Shown in pieces: positions 20,769 through 32,924 of a stretch of 64,000 nucleotides of DNA. The stretch's first letter is position 1, and every line of letters starts with the position of its first letter. The DNA is taken from positions 992,001-1,056,000 of the forward strand of contig OY730171.1 of the NCBI GenBank assembly GCA_963422465.1. The letters are read 5' to 3'. Source of the stretch: Lichina pygmaea. Lineage: Eukaryota; Ascomycota; Lichinomycetes; Lichinales; Lichinaceae. The notes beneath the pieces were generated by a model. The model was not told the origin of the DNA. It made no database searches and saw only the letters and a program-made list of their open reading frames with translations. Made by a program: the position numbers and the translations under genes.

Positions 20769-22402
20769 TGGCGAACTCCTGTGAGCCTCAGGCCGCTTGT
20801 GGGCGTAGTTCCGTGGCTGTGGTTTCCTTGGGTATTTCTCATGGAAGTTGTAGATGGTGTCTTTGGTGTTGTCAAGATGCTCAATAGTCTCTTCAGTGGC
20901 ATCTTCAATTGGCCATCCGGACTATTTGACCAGGTACTTGAACTTCTGTCAAGACGTTGCTGGCTTGGAGTCAAGGATTTCTTCAACCTGGAACTCTTCA
21001 TCTGTGTCTTGACCAATGACAGGGCCAGGGTGTTTATTTGATTGGCCAGAGATAGGATTAGCAGGTGTCAGACGTAGAAGGGAAACATGAAAGACAGGGT
21101 GGATCTTGAGAGTGTGTGGAAGCTCCAGATGGCAGGCACAGCTTCCGACTGTCTTCAACACCTTGAATAGTCCAATCCACTTGTCGTCAAGCTTTTTACA
21201 TGGGTGGCGTGTTCTGATGTTCTTGGTATTCAGCCAAACAAGATCTCCAGTTTGATAGGACAGTGACGGGACTTGATACAAATTGGCAGCGTGAGCTTGA
21301 GCTTCCTGGGATAGTCGGAGTTCAGCTTGCAACTGTTCCAGAATCTGTGTCATTTCTCCAGAGATTTCCATAGCATCTTGGTTGCAGGCTTCACTCGTGG
21401 GTGTGATACTGAGCTGTGGATAGAACCCTTTGTTGGCAAAGAACAGTGACATGCCAGAGGAATCAGACTGGGAGTTGTTCTGCGTGAACTCTGCCAGAGG
21501 AAGCCATTGGACCCAGTCATCTTGGAGATAGTTGACATAGGATCTCAGGTAGTGTTCAAGCTCCTGATTCTCTTGTTCTGTCTGACCATCTATCTCTGGG
21601 TGGTGTCCTGAGGATAGTTGTAGCATGACGTCAAGATAGGCACAGAGTACTTTCCAGAATAAGCTGACAAACTGACCTCCTCTGTCTGAGACAATGCTCC
21701 TGGGTAAGCCATGGGTACAGACAACAAACTGGATGAACATCCAGACAAGATGTGAGGTTGTCATCTCAGTACATAGCACAAAGTGGTGTTCTTTGGTGAG
21801 ACAGTCAGTGATGACCCAGATGTGCTTGGCACCAGGGAAGCAGGCATCTCTTGACTTGGGCAAGTCAGTAATGAAATCCATAGCCAGATCCTGCCAACAT
21901 TGCTGAGGCATGGGAAGAGACAGCAGCTCTCCTTGGCGATCACGGGCAGGCTTTGCTTAAGAGTAGACATGACAATTCCTGATGTACTGCTGTATGATGT
22001 TCACCATCTTTGGCCAATAGTACCAACAAGACAGGAGATTGTGGGTCTTGGCAATCCCAGTGTGGCCAGCCATTGCTTGGTCATGGACTTCTTGGAACAG
22101 GTGTAGGTGTAGCTTATTGTTCTCAGGGATCCAGAGTCAGTTCTTGTAGAAGAGACAGTCATTTTCCAAGCTGCAGTCTGAGAGAGACACTTCTTGACTG
22201 TGCCTGACACTATCCCTTAGCATCTGTGACACTGTTGCCACTGGATCACCTTCAGCAAGGTTGTTATAGGCAGCTTGGATAACATCTGAAAAAGGTGCAG
22301 CATCAGGTTCAGTGTCAACTGGTGCAGCTTCTGAACATCTCAGGATCTGGATGGGCTTGACTTGAACCTCTGAATGTGCAAGATTCTTGGGCTTGAGGAC
22401 AA
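20751..22402 (-). pseudogene. Gy2 pol C-terminal half: RNase H end, integrase, chromodomain
   Basis: The frame holds a degenerate zinc region (GHTGIAKTHNLL, RNCHVYS with one Cys lost) and an integrase core (MDFITDLPKS, SDRGGQFVSLFW, HPEIDGQTE). A beta-barrel segment (YQTGDLVWLNTKNI) and a chromodomain (EEFQVEEILDSK, KYLVK, then a stop at a Trp position) follow. Integrase would insert the cDNA, and the chromodomain would direct it to modified histones. Stops interrupt the frame at several sites. Confidence 0.85.
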
Positions 22403-22414
22403 CTTGCTCCATGA

Positions 22415-22851
22415 TTTTGATTTTGATTTGATTCTTACACTGATTTGGCTGTTAAGCCATGCAGAACTTCTTGAAGGATTTTTGTCTCTGGTAGACTTGA
22501 CTCGGGGACCTCACACATTTACTGTACACCCTGTGGTTTGTAGTGTACATACTGTGGGAAAACCCCAAACCCCGTAGGGGAAATAGGAAAACCACAGTAA
22601 TGAGGGTCTTGTGGATCTTGACAGATATTGGGTGAGCTATTTCTTGGGGGTTTTCATACATCTTGCGAGGAGTACATCTTAGACAAGTTCTATGAATCTC
22701 AGGGGTTTTTGTGGCAGAATGTGGGGTGGGTCAGATTTGAACTGACAACTAGTTTAGTCAGGTTCTCCAGGCCTGACACCACTAGTTCCGGGTCATGGGT
22801 GCCATGTAGTGGGAAACTCTCACCAGCTTCCCACTACACCATGCCACCCCT
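22415..22851 (-). mobile_element. SINE-2, second SINE copy inside Gy2 pol
   Basis: Reverse-oriented copy of SINE-1. The 12-bp duplication CTTGCTCCATGA is at 22403-22414 and 22852-22863. The tail (TGATTTGATTCTTACACTG on the plus strand), the body and the 5' head (CACCATGCCACCCC) are all present, so it is full length. B-box CpGs have decayed. Confidence 0.9.
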
Positions 22852-22863
22852 CTTGCTCCATGA

Positions 22864-24281
22864 AGTCTTGACAGGGATCACTGTCTGACAGGAGGTCTTG
22901 GGAACATCAAGTGAGGGTGTTGGCCTTGCACTGACTGCCTGGACAGTAGCTGATCTTGAAATTGAAGCATGACAAGAACTCACTCCAACAGGCTTGACAG
23001 TGGGAAAGGCACTTTAACAACATGAAGTACTCCAAGTTCTTGTGATCAGAGATCACCTTGACAGGTTCTGGAGATCCTTCAAGCTCTGCTCGCCATTCTT
23101 CAAAGGCACAGACAATTGCCAGCAACTCTTTGTTGTAGATCTTGTAGTTGCATTCTGCTGGCAGATGGTGGTGTGACAAGAAGGCAACAGGGTGTAGAAC
23201 TCCTTCATGGTCTGGCTGTGACAGGACAGCACCAGAGACATAGTCAGAAGTGTCAGTCTCAACAACACACTCCTTCTCCAGATCAAAGTGCTGCAGGATG
23301 AGTGCAGTGCTGAACACCTTCTTGATACTTTCAAACAAGTGCTGCTCTGGGGTTTCCCACTTGAAGGCAACATTCTTCTTGGTCAGAGCTGTGAGCAGGG
23401 ATGCAAGCTTGGCAAAGTCTTTGATGAAATGGTGGTAGAAGTTTGCAAAGGCAATGAAGCTCTGCACTTCCTTGAGACTGGCAGGAGGCTTCCACTCCTT
23501 GATGGTGTCAGTCTTGGCTGGGTCCATGCTCACAGATCTGGGTCAGCTGTCTTCAGTGGCAGACTGAATGATGAGGCCAAGGTACTTGACTTGATACACT
23601 TCAAAGTCACACTTGGAGATGTCAACTTGCAGGCTTGTGTCTTGTAGTCAACTGAGAACAAGCTTGACGTGCTTCCAGTATTCCTTGAGTGTCTGACTGT
23701 AGATAAGGATGTCATCCACATAGGCAGTGCCAAAGACGTCAAGGATGTCAGGTCCCAAAACATCATTGATGTAGTTCTGGAACATGCTTGGAGTATTGGC
23801 AAGACCATAGAGCATGACAAGGTATTCGTAGAGGTCTGAGCGTGTGCGGAACGCAGTCTTCCATTCTTCACCTTCCTTCATCCGGATACGGTTGAAGGCA
23901 CCAACAATGTCAAGCTTGGTGTACCACACAGCTTTGCAAAGCTGGTCCAACATCTCCCAGATCAGTGGCAGGGGGTAACAGCTCTTGATGGTGATGGTGT
24001 TGAGTGCTCTGTAGTCTACACAGAAACACAATCCACCTTCTGGCTTCTTGACAAAGAGGACTGGTGCAGCAGCAGGTGATGAAGATGCTTGAATAAAGTC
24101 CTTGTTCAGGTTCTCTGTCAGGTACTTCTTGAGAACTTCAAGTTCTTCTCTGCTCATGCTGTACAGAGATCCAGAGGGTGCCTGGGTTCCTGGTTCTATC
24201 TTGATCTTGTGGTCAACTCCTGAGTGTAGAGGAGGAAGCTTGTCAGTGTCATCCTTGCTGAAGATGTCCAGGAACTTGTGG
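22864..24281 (-). pseudogene. Gy2 pol: reverse transcriptase and RNase H
   Basis: It begins at HKFLDIFSKDD next to the LINE junction. SMSREELEVLKKYL, CVDYRALNTITIKSCYPLPL and the catalytic YVDD (23711-23722) follow, then RNase H (ETDTSDYVSGAVLSQ, NKELLAIVCAFEEW, DHKNLEYF). The catalytic box is intact, but stops occur near 23648 and 23530. It is separated from its protease by the inversion. Confidence 0.88.
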
Positions 24282-24448
24282 TTTTTTTGATTTGATTCTT
24301 ACACTGTTTGTAGCTTTACAGCCATGCAGATCTTCCAGCTAATAGTGAACTTCTTCAGAAAACCTTTAAAGGAATAAAAACTGAAGACAGGGAGGTGACT
24401 AGAAAGTGTAGCAAAAGGAAATCTTGTAGTGTCTGGTAGGAAAAGCTT

Positions 24449-26701
24449 CTAGATGTTGGAGTGTGAATAGTGAAGTTTGAAAGCCAGATTAAATTGGTTT
24501 AGTCTTTTCAAAGACATAAACCAGTACAGAAACTTCTGTAGAAGCTCTGGGTTTGAAATAATAGTAGTGAAATCTTGGGGGTTAAAGAGAGCATGTTGTC
24601 TTTGACTTGAGTAGAGAGAGCATGAAGAGGTGATATACTTTACTGTCTCTTCTGCTTGACCACACATGCATAGGGGGGTAGGAAAGTCAGGGACTCCAGC
24701 TCTGAAAAGAAAACTTGCTAGACCAATTCTCCCAGTTCTGGTTTGCAGTAGTAGACTTGCCTCAGCTTTCTGTAGCTCTTTGTAGAGCTTTAGGTTGTTG
24801 TAGTGAGGTTTTTGGCAAAACACCTGCCATCCAGCATAGCCTTTTCTTTTCTTCTCCTCCCATTGGTTTTCCCACTCTTTAGTAAAGAGTATTTGTAGTT
24901 CTTTCTTTGAACTAGCCTGGTTAGTAGTTATTTGACTTAACCAAGTGAACTTCCAATTAGGAGAGATAGTTGAGCATTTCTTTAAAGGTTTCCTCAGTGA
25001 AGAAGCATAGGAAGAAATAGTAGAAAAGATACTGTCAAGAAAGTCTTTCAGAGAGGAGGTTTGGATAGAAGATAGAAAACAAGCTGTGCGAAATTTAAAA
25101 TAGAGATCTAGAGGTAAAAGAAAAAGCTCACTCTCTAATAGAAAAGAAGGAGTGGCTTTGAAAGCACCCCCAATAAGTCTCAGACATTTGTTTTGGAATA
25201 TGATAAGAGAGGAAATATTAGAGGATTTTCTGAGTGGGTTGAACCAAATTCCCACTGCATAGCTCAGTACAGATCTGAGTATTGCAGTGTACACAAGGCG
25301 TGCTGTGAGAACTGGAAAGCCCCAGGTGGAGTAAGAGGTTCTAGAAAGAGAAGATAGTGCTTTTTGTGCTTTTTGAAGAATAATTCTCTGGTGTTTGTGC
25401 CAGTGGAGTTTGGCATCCAGGTACACTCCCAATACTCGCACTTCTTCTTTTGGTTTTAGAATCACATTCCCAAGTCTAAGCTTGAGCTGCAGATTGTCTG
25501 ATCTTCTTCTGGAAAAATGAAGTATTTCATATTTCTCAGAAGAGAAGACCATTCCATGTCTTGCAGCCCAAGATAGACATTTAAGATGTGTATTCTTCAA
25601 CTTCAGAAGGTTGCTTTTAAGAGAGTGTCCAAATGCAAGCAGATTTGTATCATCTGCAAATCCCAGAGCAGAAACACCAGTAGTAGGAGAATGTACAGTC
25701 TCATGAAGTTCAGAAATATAGAATAGAAAAAGAATAGGAGACAAAGGGGAACCTTGGGGAACTCCACAGTGAATAGGAATAGAAGAGGACTCAGAGTCAT
25801 CAAAAACTAGGGTGGTGGTACGTCTGGTACAGAAAGAGAAGATCCAAGAAGTTAGCCAGAGAGGGATTCCTTTTCTCTCCAGAATCTTTTGAAGAATCTC
25901 TGGAAGAACTCTGTCATATGCTCCTGAGATGTCCAGAGAAAGTAGAGATGCAACCATGCCTTCTTTCCAGACTTTTTCCACTTGGGAAGTTAGAAGGAAA
26001 AGTGCTGATTCAGTTGATCTGCCTTTCCTGAACCCCATCTGGATTTCTGGCAAGAGTTTAGCCTCTTCTGCTACCTTGCTTAGTCTGGCTGCTGTAATAG
26101 CTTCCATCAGCTTGCCAGTTGTGTTTAGCAGAGCTATAGGGCGCCAGGCTTTAGCTTGGTTATAGATTCCCTTGCCAGGTTTTCTTAGACAGACTGTTTT
26201 TGCATTCTTGAATTTCTCTGGAAAGTATTCCAGTCTCCAGCATGTTGATGTGAGAACAGCTATAGCTTGGCAGAACTTGGGACCCAGAGCTTTCAGAAAT
26301 CCATTTGGCAGCTTGTCTTTTCCTCCTGCTGTAAAAGGTTTCTTCTTGTTCAGAATTTGCTCCACTTCTTCAGTGGTAACCTCCTGAGAAAGCTGGATCT
26401 CTGGGGTACTCTGGTGACTTTCTGTACTTGGTTCTGGAACATGTGCTTCTGGAAAGAATTGAGCTGAGAAAGATTTTGTCTTCTCCTCAAAGCTTTTGGC
26501 TAGTCCTTCTTGAGTCTCCAGATCAGGGACCAGAGGAAGATCAGGGGTCTTGTTAGCTTTTGATTTTCCCCACTTTGCAAGCTTCCAGAATTTTGAGGAA
26601 CTGGCTAGCTCATGAACTTGTTTTCTGAAGGTGTTCTGTTTGCCTTCTCTGACAGCTTTCTTCTTGAGCTTAGTTGCTTCTTCTAGCTCTTCTTGGCCAC
26701 A
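24449..26701 (-). pseudogene. LINE-B reverse transcriptase ORF, 5'-truncated but open
   Basis: The frame is open from 26701 to the stop at 24449, about 750 codons, with no start of its own. It lacks the endonuclease domain. RT motifs are intact: KAWRPIALLNTTGKL, GFRKGRSTESALF, LLSLDISGAYDRV, CGVPQGSPLSPILF and ALGFADDTNLLAF. The C-terminus has the His/Cys knuckle (CMCGQAEETVKYITSSC). The protein is identical over its length with the plus-strand copy at 30825-32924. It is probably inactive because of the truncation. Confidence 0.9.
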
Positions 26702-27820
26702 GTTGAGCTATGCCGAGGCATAGCGCAGAGTCAACATCCCGTGCAGGGTCTCTGCCACGCTTCCCCGCAGTCCTGAGGTCTTTTGCGCTCCGCCGTGTAC
26801 GCTCACCCCTAGGTCCTGCTTCGGAGCGCCGGGTTGCCAGCCCGGAGCCCACGCTCCAACTGCAGTTTGCTCCTTGAGCCCGTCATTTGCAGCCTGAGCC
26901 TGCACTCTGTACGGACCAGCATGCGCTTCTGTCCTCTCGGGCTATATAGACAGTCTCGTAGTAGGCCCAGACCCTACTGCCGTCACTGCCATTATATGCC
27001 ACGCCCCGCAGCTCTCGCTGTTTCGTGTTATCTCTGTAGATCTCTCGTACAGAGGCCGACCATGCCTCGCAGACTCTACGGACCCTGCAGGCCATGCCAG
27101 CACCTGCAGGACCGCCTTTCCAGCCCACTAACCAAGTAGGGAGAAGTCTCTGTCTGCCCGCTGTCGCCTGTGGGACCCCGGATGTACGTGGTGGCCCACT
27201 GGAGAACCTCCAGTGCCCTAGCCCCAGTCCGTAGGTGGCCCGAAGAGAATCCGTGGCAAGACCTTAGGCAAAACCATCAAGCCAGCACTTTGACTATCAC
27301 ACAGCCCTTAGGTACTGGAGTGGCGGAAACCCTTCGTGCCACCTGCTCACCTTCTTTAACATGTAGTCCCTGTTCGATTAACAACACCGCGGTACAGACA
27401 TCGCTCCCCTCCTAGAACAAGATCCTCGATGCATCAGCTGCTGGAGACTCTGCCAGAAGGGGGGTGTGTGATAGGAACTCCTCTTGTCTACTCCAGAGGT
27501 GCCCTGTCGGGTGTCTAGACTTCACATCCACCAGTTGCAAGGCTGGCTTCGGGCTGTAGCGTACACGGTAGACATCTGTCGGGTGGTTTTCATAACCAGT
27601 TTGGTCGAAGTCCTCTGTTCTGCTGATGTCACTTCACGGGGGTGTCCAGGGTGCCTGCACGACACCTCCGGTGGCCTGTCGCTCCACGGGCACCAGCAGC
27701 TCGACCGGTGACTCAATTAGCTCTCGGTGCAGCGACTACAAGCAGCTTGGGAGACTGCCTGCCATCGCTGCCCCGAGGTTCCCAGCCTGCACCGCGTGGA
27801 GGTTTGAGTCTTCGCAGGCC
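26702..27820 (-). mobile_element. 1.1-kb CpG-rich segment fused to the LINE 5' end (MINE/WEIRD-like), no coding frame
   Basis: This stretch separates the LINE ORF (ending 26701) from the Gy3-a gag flank (27821). It has far more CpG than the elements around it, no recognisable ORF on either strand, and no match to any other part of the window. It lies inside the LINE-Y target duplication ATCAGCA, so it entered with the LINE. That is expected if the LINE reverse transcriptase switched to another RNA during insertion. MINE elements in Magnaporthe have the same build, as I recall. Identity of the donor RNA is unknown. Confidence 0.6.
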
Positions 27821-29226
27821 TGCTGATACTTGTCACATCCAGGCTTGAGGCAGTACTGCCAATTGTTGATGTAGCAGTTGTGGTTGTTGCCTTACTGTAG
27901 GAACATGAGGTGTTTGTGCTAATCATGTGTGTGCCCAGGGAATGTGGTGTGTTGGTATTTGTCCCAAAGATGGATCTCACACGCATCCTTCCTGCAATTG
28001 ACCTAATACTTATGGCAGGTGGCACAGTAGGGTGAATGTCCTCTGTACCTTTGTAGTTGTTCGTGGTAGGTGCAGTAGTGTTTTGTGCAAAACCTCCACT
28101 GTAGTTCGCCATGCTGTAGGTTTCATGGGTCCATGCTGTAAGCATAGCTTCCTTGTGGTATTTCTTCTTTGATAGACGTGGGTTTGTCTCAGTCCCCATC
28201 AGAGGTGGTTAAGAGCTCCTGTCCCTTGTCCTGACCTGTCTGTTCTGGTAGATCCTTGCCTCCTGATGTTGCCAGTTGGTGGGCTGCTTCCAATGTCTGA
28301 TTGTAGTTGTCCTATTGTTCAAAGGATAGCTGAGCCTCTTCTGGTGGGTCCTCTGGCTTGATGACATTCCAGCCTCCGTCAAGCGTATTAAGTTACTGTC
28401 AGTGCACCTTGTTCTTTGAACAACAGTCTTTTGCTATGTGGCCTAGCTTGCCACAGGCATAGCACTTCAGTGCTTTCCTCTTTTTGTTGTTTCTTCCCTT
28501 TGTGAACCTTCCCTTGTGGTGGACTGCATCCAGTTCTATGGGTGTATAGCCATATGGGTCATGTGGTGGTGCCTTGTTAGGCAGCTTGTAGTGGTTGCTC
28601 ACATACTATGTGGGGTGGCTGTATCCTCTGTTGTGGTACTTCTCCATCACTCACTTGAATAGCTTGTCATCAATGTTGATTGCTTGTGCGATGAGCTTGT
28701 CCAGTGTGTTGACCACTCGTCTGTCAAAAGTGATTTTGTCCTTCATGTTTTCTTTGAGTCCATGTCAGTACATGACCATCAGGGTGTTGTTGTCCCAGTC
28801 AGTCAGTACTGAGTATTGCTTGAACTGTGTGGTGTACTCTGCAGTGGAGTGTTGTTGTTTGATGTGCTGGATCATTTGTATAGCCACTTTGTCTTTGTTA
28901 GATAGTCTAAGGATCCTTTTGATCTTGTCCTTGAATCATGTCTATTTTGTCATCTATTCTGTCATACTGTTGTGGTCTCTGTTTCCTGAGAGATGTTTGT
29001 TGACGTAGGGCTTGATCTATCAATAAGCATTGCCTCTCATGTAAGTGGTTGCAAAGAGGGGTCACTTTTCCTTAGGCAGCTTCATCTCTGGTTGGAATTG
29101 AAAGTAGACTTGGAGTTGCATAAGCCAGTCGTTGACCTTGTTTCTTTCACTGTAGAACAGGTCTGGCTTGGTGACGCTAATCTTTCCATCTAGGAAGTTG
29201 GGGTTGGTTGCTCCTGAGGTACTCAT
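27821..29226 (-). pseudogene. Gy3-a gag, 5' part (on the inverted segment)
   Basis: The ATG at 29226 opens MSTSGATNPNF-like sequence (compare 63602). The capsid-like region and CCHC knuckle (CYACGKLGHIAKDC, about 28430-28475) follow, then the Cys/His-rich C-terminal part up to CDKYQQ. There the chimeric LINE interrupts it. The remaining gag (QDKFMNRFLRTDG) is at 33090-33190 on the plus strand. Many TGA and TAA stops occur. Confidence 0.85.
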
Positions 29227-29244
29227 CCTTGAGGGTCTTCAAAG

Positions 29245-29846
29245 TGTTGCGGTCTGTACCGTGCTGTCCTAACTGAGTATAGGATTAAGGGTGAGATGTG
29301 GAAGGCAGGTTGGTTCTTGCAGGAGAGGAGTGTCAAGGAGTGCGAAGGGGTTTGGTGGAACATGGTGGTGGTGACACCTGATCAATAGCTTTGTACAAAA
29401 GGATTGTATTAAAGTAGATCTAGTTGTCTGGATCACAACATAAGTTGAAGATGATTGTTCCATAAGGGAACTATCACCAGACTATATAGTGCTGGCCTGT
29501 CAAGACAATTGAGATTGTCTTGACAGTCTCAATGTCAAGACAGGTGAGATTGTCTTGACAGTCCCACCATGTTATACACCCTGTGTCAAGACTGGTGAGA
29601 TTGTCTCAATGCTTCATGCATCCTGTGTCAAGACTGGTGAGATTGTCTTGATGCTTCATGCATCCTGCGTTGAGACTGGTGAGATTGTCTTGATGCTTCA
29701 TGCATGCTGTGTTGAGACTTCTGTGTGTGTCTTGACAGTCACGTGACTCCTTGTTGGTTGGTCACTTGACTTCCATGGTGTCCTCTTGCCTGGCCCGCAG
29801 CCTGATTGCCTATAAATAAGTGGCTCCCATCCCATAGGTTGTAACA
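29245..29846 (-). repeat. Gy3-a 5' LTR (602 bp), on the inverted segment
   Basis: TGTTGCGG...GTAACA on the plus strand, with 42-bp internal repeats near 29570-29720. The outer flank CCACC (29847-29851) is the reverse complement of GGTGG beside the partner LTR at 40980-40984. This proves both belong to one insertion whose ends were later flipped. Confidence 0.9.
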
Positions 29847-30824
29847 CCACCCAAGCCTCAGTTCCACAGTCAGGAGCTTCAGTTCTGCGTCCAGGGTTCA
29901 TCAAGCCAGTCTTCACACCACAGCCACCAAGTCCTACCATGGATCTCAGCCACTCTAAGCTGACACCAGAAGAGTGAGAACATCACTGAAGCAAAGACCT
30001 CTGCTTCTACTTTGGGAACCAAGGTTATGTCTCAACCTTCTGTCCAGTGAAAAGCATGCCTGTTGTTGCCACCACCACAACCACCACCAAGTCTGCCACT
30101 GTTGAGACTACTCCAGAGTCGGAAAACAAGTAGTCCTTGGTCATCATCACACCCAAGGACATGAAAAAGATCTCCATGTTGGCTATCTGTCTCCAGACCA
30201 GCAATTGGACAGCAAGTGCTTGTTTCTTCCTTGTATCCTAGATAGGAAATTCAAGTGCAATGCTCTTATTGACTCTGGCTGTTCAGCATTTGGCTGCATT
30301 GGTGCTTCCTTTGCGCAATCTCTTCACCAAGAACCTCTCCCCTACCCACGCACATTGCGATTGTTCGATGGCAAGACATCACAAACCACACATCTCACCA
30401 AGACAATCATGACCACAGCACATGGTGTGCACCAGGAGGAAGTCTCTCTCTTTGTGTCTCCTGGTCTTCACTATGATGTGATTCTGGGGATGCCATGGCT
30501 CCAGAAGCACAGGCTACACATTGATTGGACAAACACCTCAATCATGTTCAAGTCAGATCACTGCTGATCTGCATGCCTCAAGTCAAACAATAGCTATCCA
30601 ATCTCTTTGGATCTTGAAGCCAAGATGTCTGCTGGAAAGCCTCAGGATCCCAAGCCTCTTTCTGCTACACCAATCCCCATCAATACTGCCATATTTTCTC
30701 TCCTTGCTGCCAAGCCAGATCACCAGGTGTTCAGTGTTTCTCTGAGAGACATTGAGTAGGTGTTGAAGCCAAAGAAGTGTGTGGATTCTGCCACACTTCT
30801 CCCTGCTCAGTACCACAAGTTCCT
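29847..30824 (+). pseudogene. Gy2 gag end and protease, on the inverted segment
   Basis: Plus-strand frames continue Gy2 gag after the Gy3-a insertion point. MDLSHSKLTPEE and a degenerate zinc knuckle (LCFYFGNQGYVSTFC, one Cys replaced by Phe) come first. The retropepsin follows at about 30205-30567 (CNALIDSGCSAFG, with ILGMPWLQKH downstream). The segment ends in LLPAQYHKF at the LINE junction. HKFL resumes on the minus strand at 24281, at the start of Gy2 RT. Gy2 otherwise reads on the minus strand. Confidence 0.85.
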
Positions 30825-32924
30825 ACCCCTGATCTTCCTCTGGTCCCTGATCTGGAGACTCAAGAAGGACTAGCCAAAAGCTTTGAGGAGAAGACAAAAT
30901 CTTTCTCAGCTCAATTCTTTCCAGAAGCACGTGTTCCAGAACCAAGTACAGAAAGTCACCAGAGTACCCCAGAGATCCAGCTTTCTCAGGAGGTTACCAC
31001 TGAAGAAGTGGAGCAAATTCTGAACAAGAAGAAACCTTTTACAGCAGGAGGAAAAGACAAGCTGCCAAATGGATTTCTGAAAGCTCTGGGTCCCAAGTTC
31101 TGCCAAGCTATAGCTGTTCTCACATCAACATGCTGGAGACTGGAATACTTTCCAGAGAAATTCAAGAATGCAAAAACAGTCTGTCTAAGAAAACCTGGCA
31201 AGGGAATCTATAACCAAGCTAAAGCCTGGCGCCCTATAGCTCTGCTAAACACAACTGGCAAGCTGATGGAAGCTATTACAGCAGCCAGACTAAGCAAGGT
31301 AGCAGAAGAGGCTAAACTCTTGCCAGAAATCCAGATGGGGTTCAGGAAAGGCAGATCAACTGAATCAGCACTTTTCCTTCTAACTTCCCAAGTGGAAAAA
31401 GTCTGGAAAGAAGGCATGGTTGCATCTCTACTTTCTCTGGACATCTCAGGAGCATATGACAGAGTTCTTCCAGAGATTCTTCAAAAGATTCTGGAGAGAA
31501 AAGGAATCCCTCTCTGGCTAACTTCTTGGATCTTCTCTTTCTGTACCAGACGTACCACCACCCTAGTTTTTGATGACTCTGAGTCCTCTTCTATTCCTAT
31601 TCACTGTGGAGTTCCCCAAGGTTCCCCTTTGTCTCCTATTCTTTTTCTATTCTATATTTCTGAACTTCATGAGACTGTACATTCTCCTACTACTGGTGTT
31701 TCTGCTCTGGGATTTGCAGATGATACAAATCTGCTTGCATTTGGACACTCTCTTAAAAGCAACCTTCTGAAGTTGAAGAATACACATCTTAAATGTCTAT
31801 CTTGGGCTGCAAGACATGGAATGGTCTTCTCTTCTGAGAAATATGAAATACTTCATTTTTCCAGAAGAAGATCAGACAATCTGCAGCTCAAGCTTAGACT
31901 TGGGAATGTGATTCTAAAACCAAAAGAAGAAGTGCGAGTATTGGGAGTGTACCTGGATGCCAAACTCCACTGGCACAAACACCAGAGAATTATTCTTCAA
32001 AAAGCACAAAAAGCACTATCTTCTCTTTCTAGAACCTCTTACTCCACCTGGGGCTTTCCAGTTCTCACAGCACGCCTTGTGTACACTGCAATACTCAGAT
32101 CTGTACTGAGCTATGCAGTGGGAATTTGGTTCAACCCACTCAGAAAATCCTCTAATATTTCCTCTCTTATCATATTCCAAAACAAATGTCTGAGACTTAT
32201 TGGGGGTGCTTTCAAAGCCACTCCTTCTTTTCTATTAGAGAGTGAGCTTTTTCTTTTACCTCTAGATCTCTATTTTAAATTTCGCACAGCTTGTTTTCTA
32301 TCTTCTATCCAAACCTCCTCTCTGAAAGACTTTCTTGACAGTATCTTTTCTACTATTTCTTCCTATGCTTCTTCACTGAGGAAACCTTTAAAGAAATGCT
32401 CAACTATCTCTCCTAATTGGAAGTTCACTTGGTTAAGTCAAATAACTACTAACCAGGCTAGTTCAAAGAAAGAACTACAAATACTCTTTACTAAAGAGTG
32501 GGAAAACCAATGGGAGGAGAAGAAAAGAAAAGGCTATGCTGGATGGCAGGTGTTTTGCCAAAAACCTCACTACAACAACCTAAAGCTCTACAAAGAGCTA
32601 CAGAAAGCTGAGGCAAGTCTACTACTGCAAACCAGAACTGGGAGAATTGGTCTAGCAAGTTTTCTTTTCAGAGCTGGAGTCCCTGACTTTCCTACCCCCC
32701 TATGCATGTGTGGTCAAGCAGAAGAGACAGTAAAGTATATCACCTCTTCATGCTCTCTCTACTCAAGTCAAAGACAACATGCTCTCTTTAACCCCCAAGA
32801 TTTCACTACTATTATTTCAAACCCAGAGCTTCTACAGAAGTTTCTGTACTGGTTTATGTCTTTGAAAAGACTAAACCAATTTAATCTGGCTTTCAAACTT
32901 CACTATTCACACTCCAATATCTAG
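30825..32924 (+). pseudogene. LINE-B reverse transcriptase ORF, open and 5'-truncated
   Basis: The open frame reads from the Gy2 protease flank directly into the LINE (PTPDLPLVPDLETQEGL) and on to the stop at 32924, about 700 LINE codons. An upstream ATG in Gy2 sequence (30777) is fortuitous. All RT boxes are intact, including FADD in ALGFADDTNLLAF, and the C-terminal His/Cys knuckle is present. There is no endonuclease domain. The near absence of damage marks this family as the youngest in the window. Confidence 0.9.

Larger units (their letters stand above)
24283..27820 (-). mobile_element. Hybrid LINE-B: chimeric 5' part of LINE-Y joined to 3' part of LINE-X
   Basis: The 3' end (A-rich tail) at 24283 has flank AGGAACTTGTGGT (24270-24282), which matches in reverse complement the flank of the other LINE-B copy's 5' end at 30812-30824. 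The 5' end at 27820 abuts ATCAGCA (minus strand, 27821-27827), which matches the flank of the other copy's 3' end at 33090-33096. So each LINE now has one end from each original insertion. The LINE part is 24283-26701; 26702-27820 is not LINE-like. Confidence 0.85.

Noticed and set aside
26702-27820. An independent LTR or DNA transposon between LINE and Gy3-a
   Set aside because: No terminal repeats, no TG...CA ends and no duplication of its own. The LINE target duplication brackets it together with the LINE.
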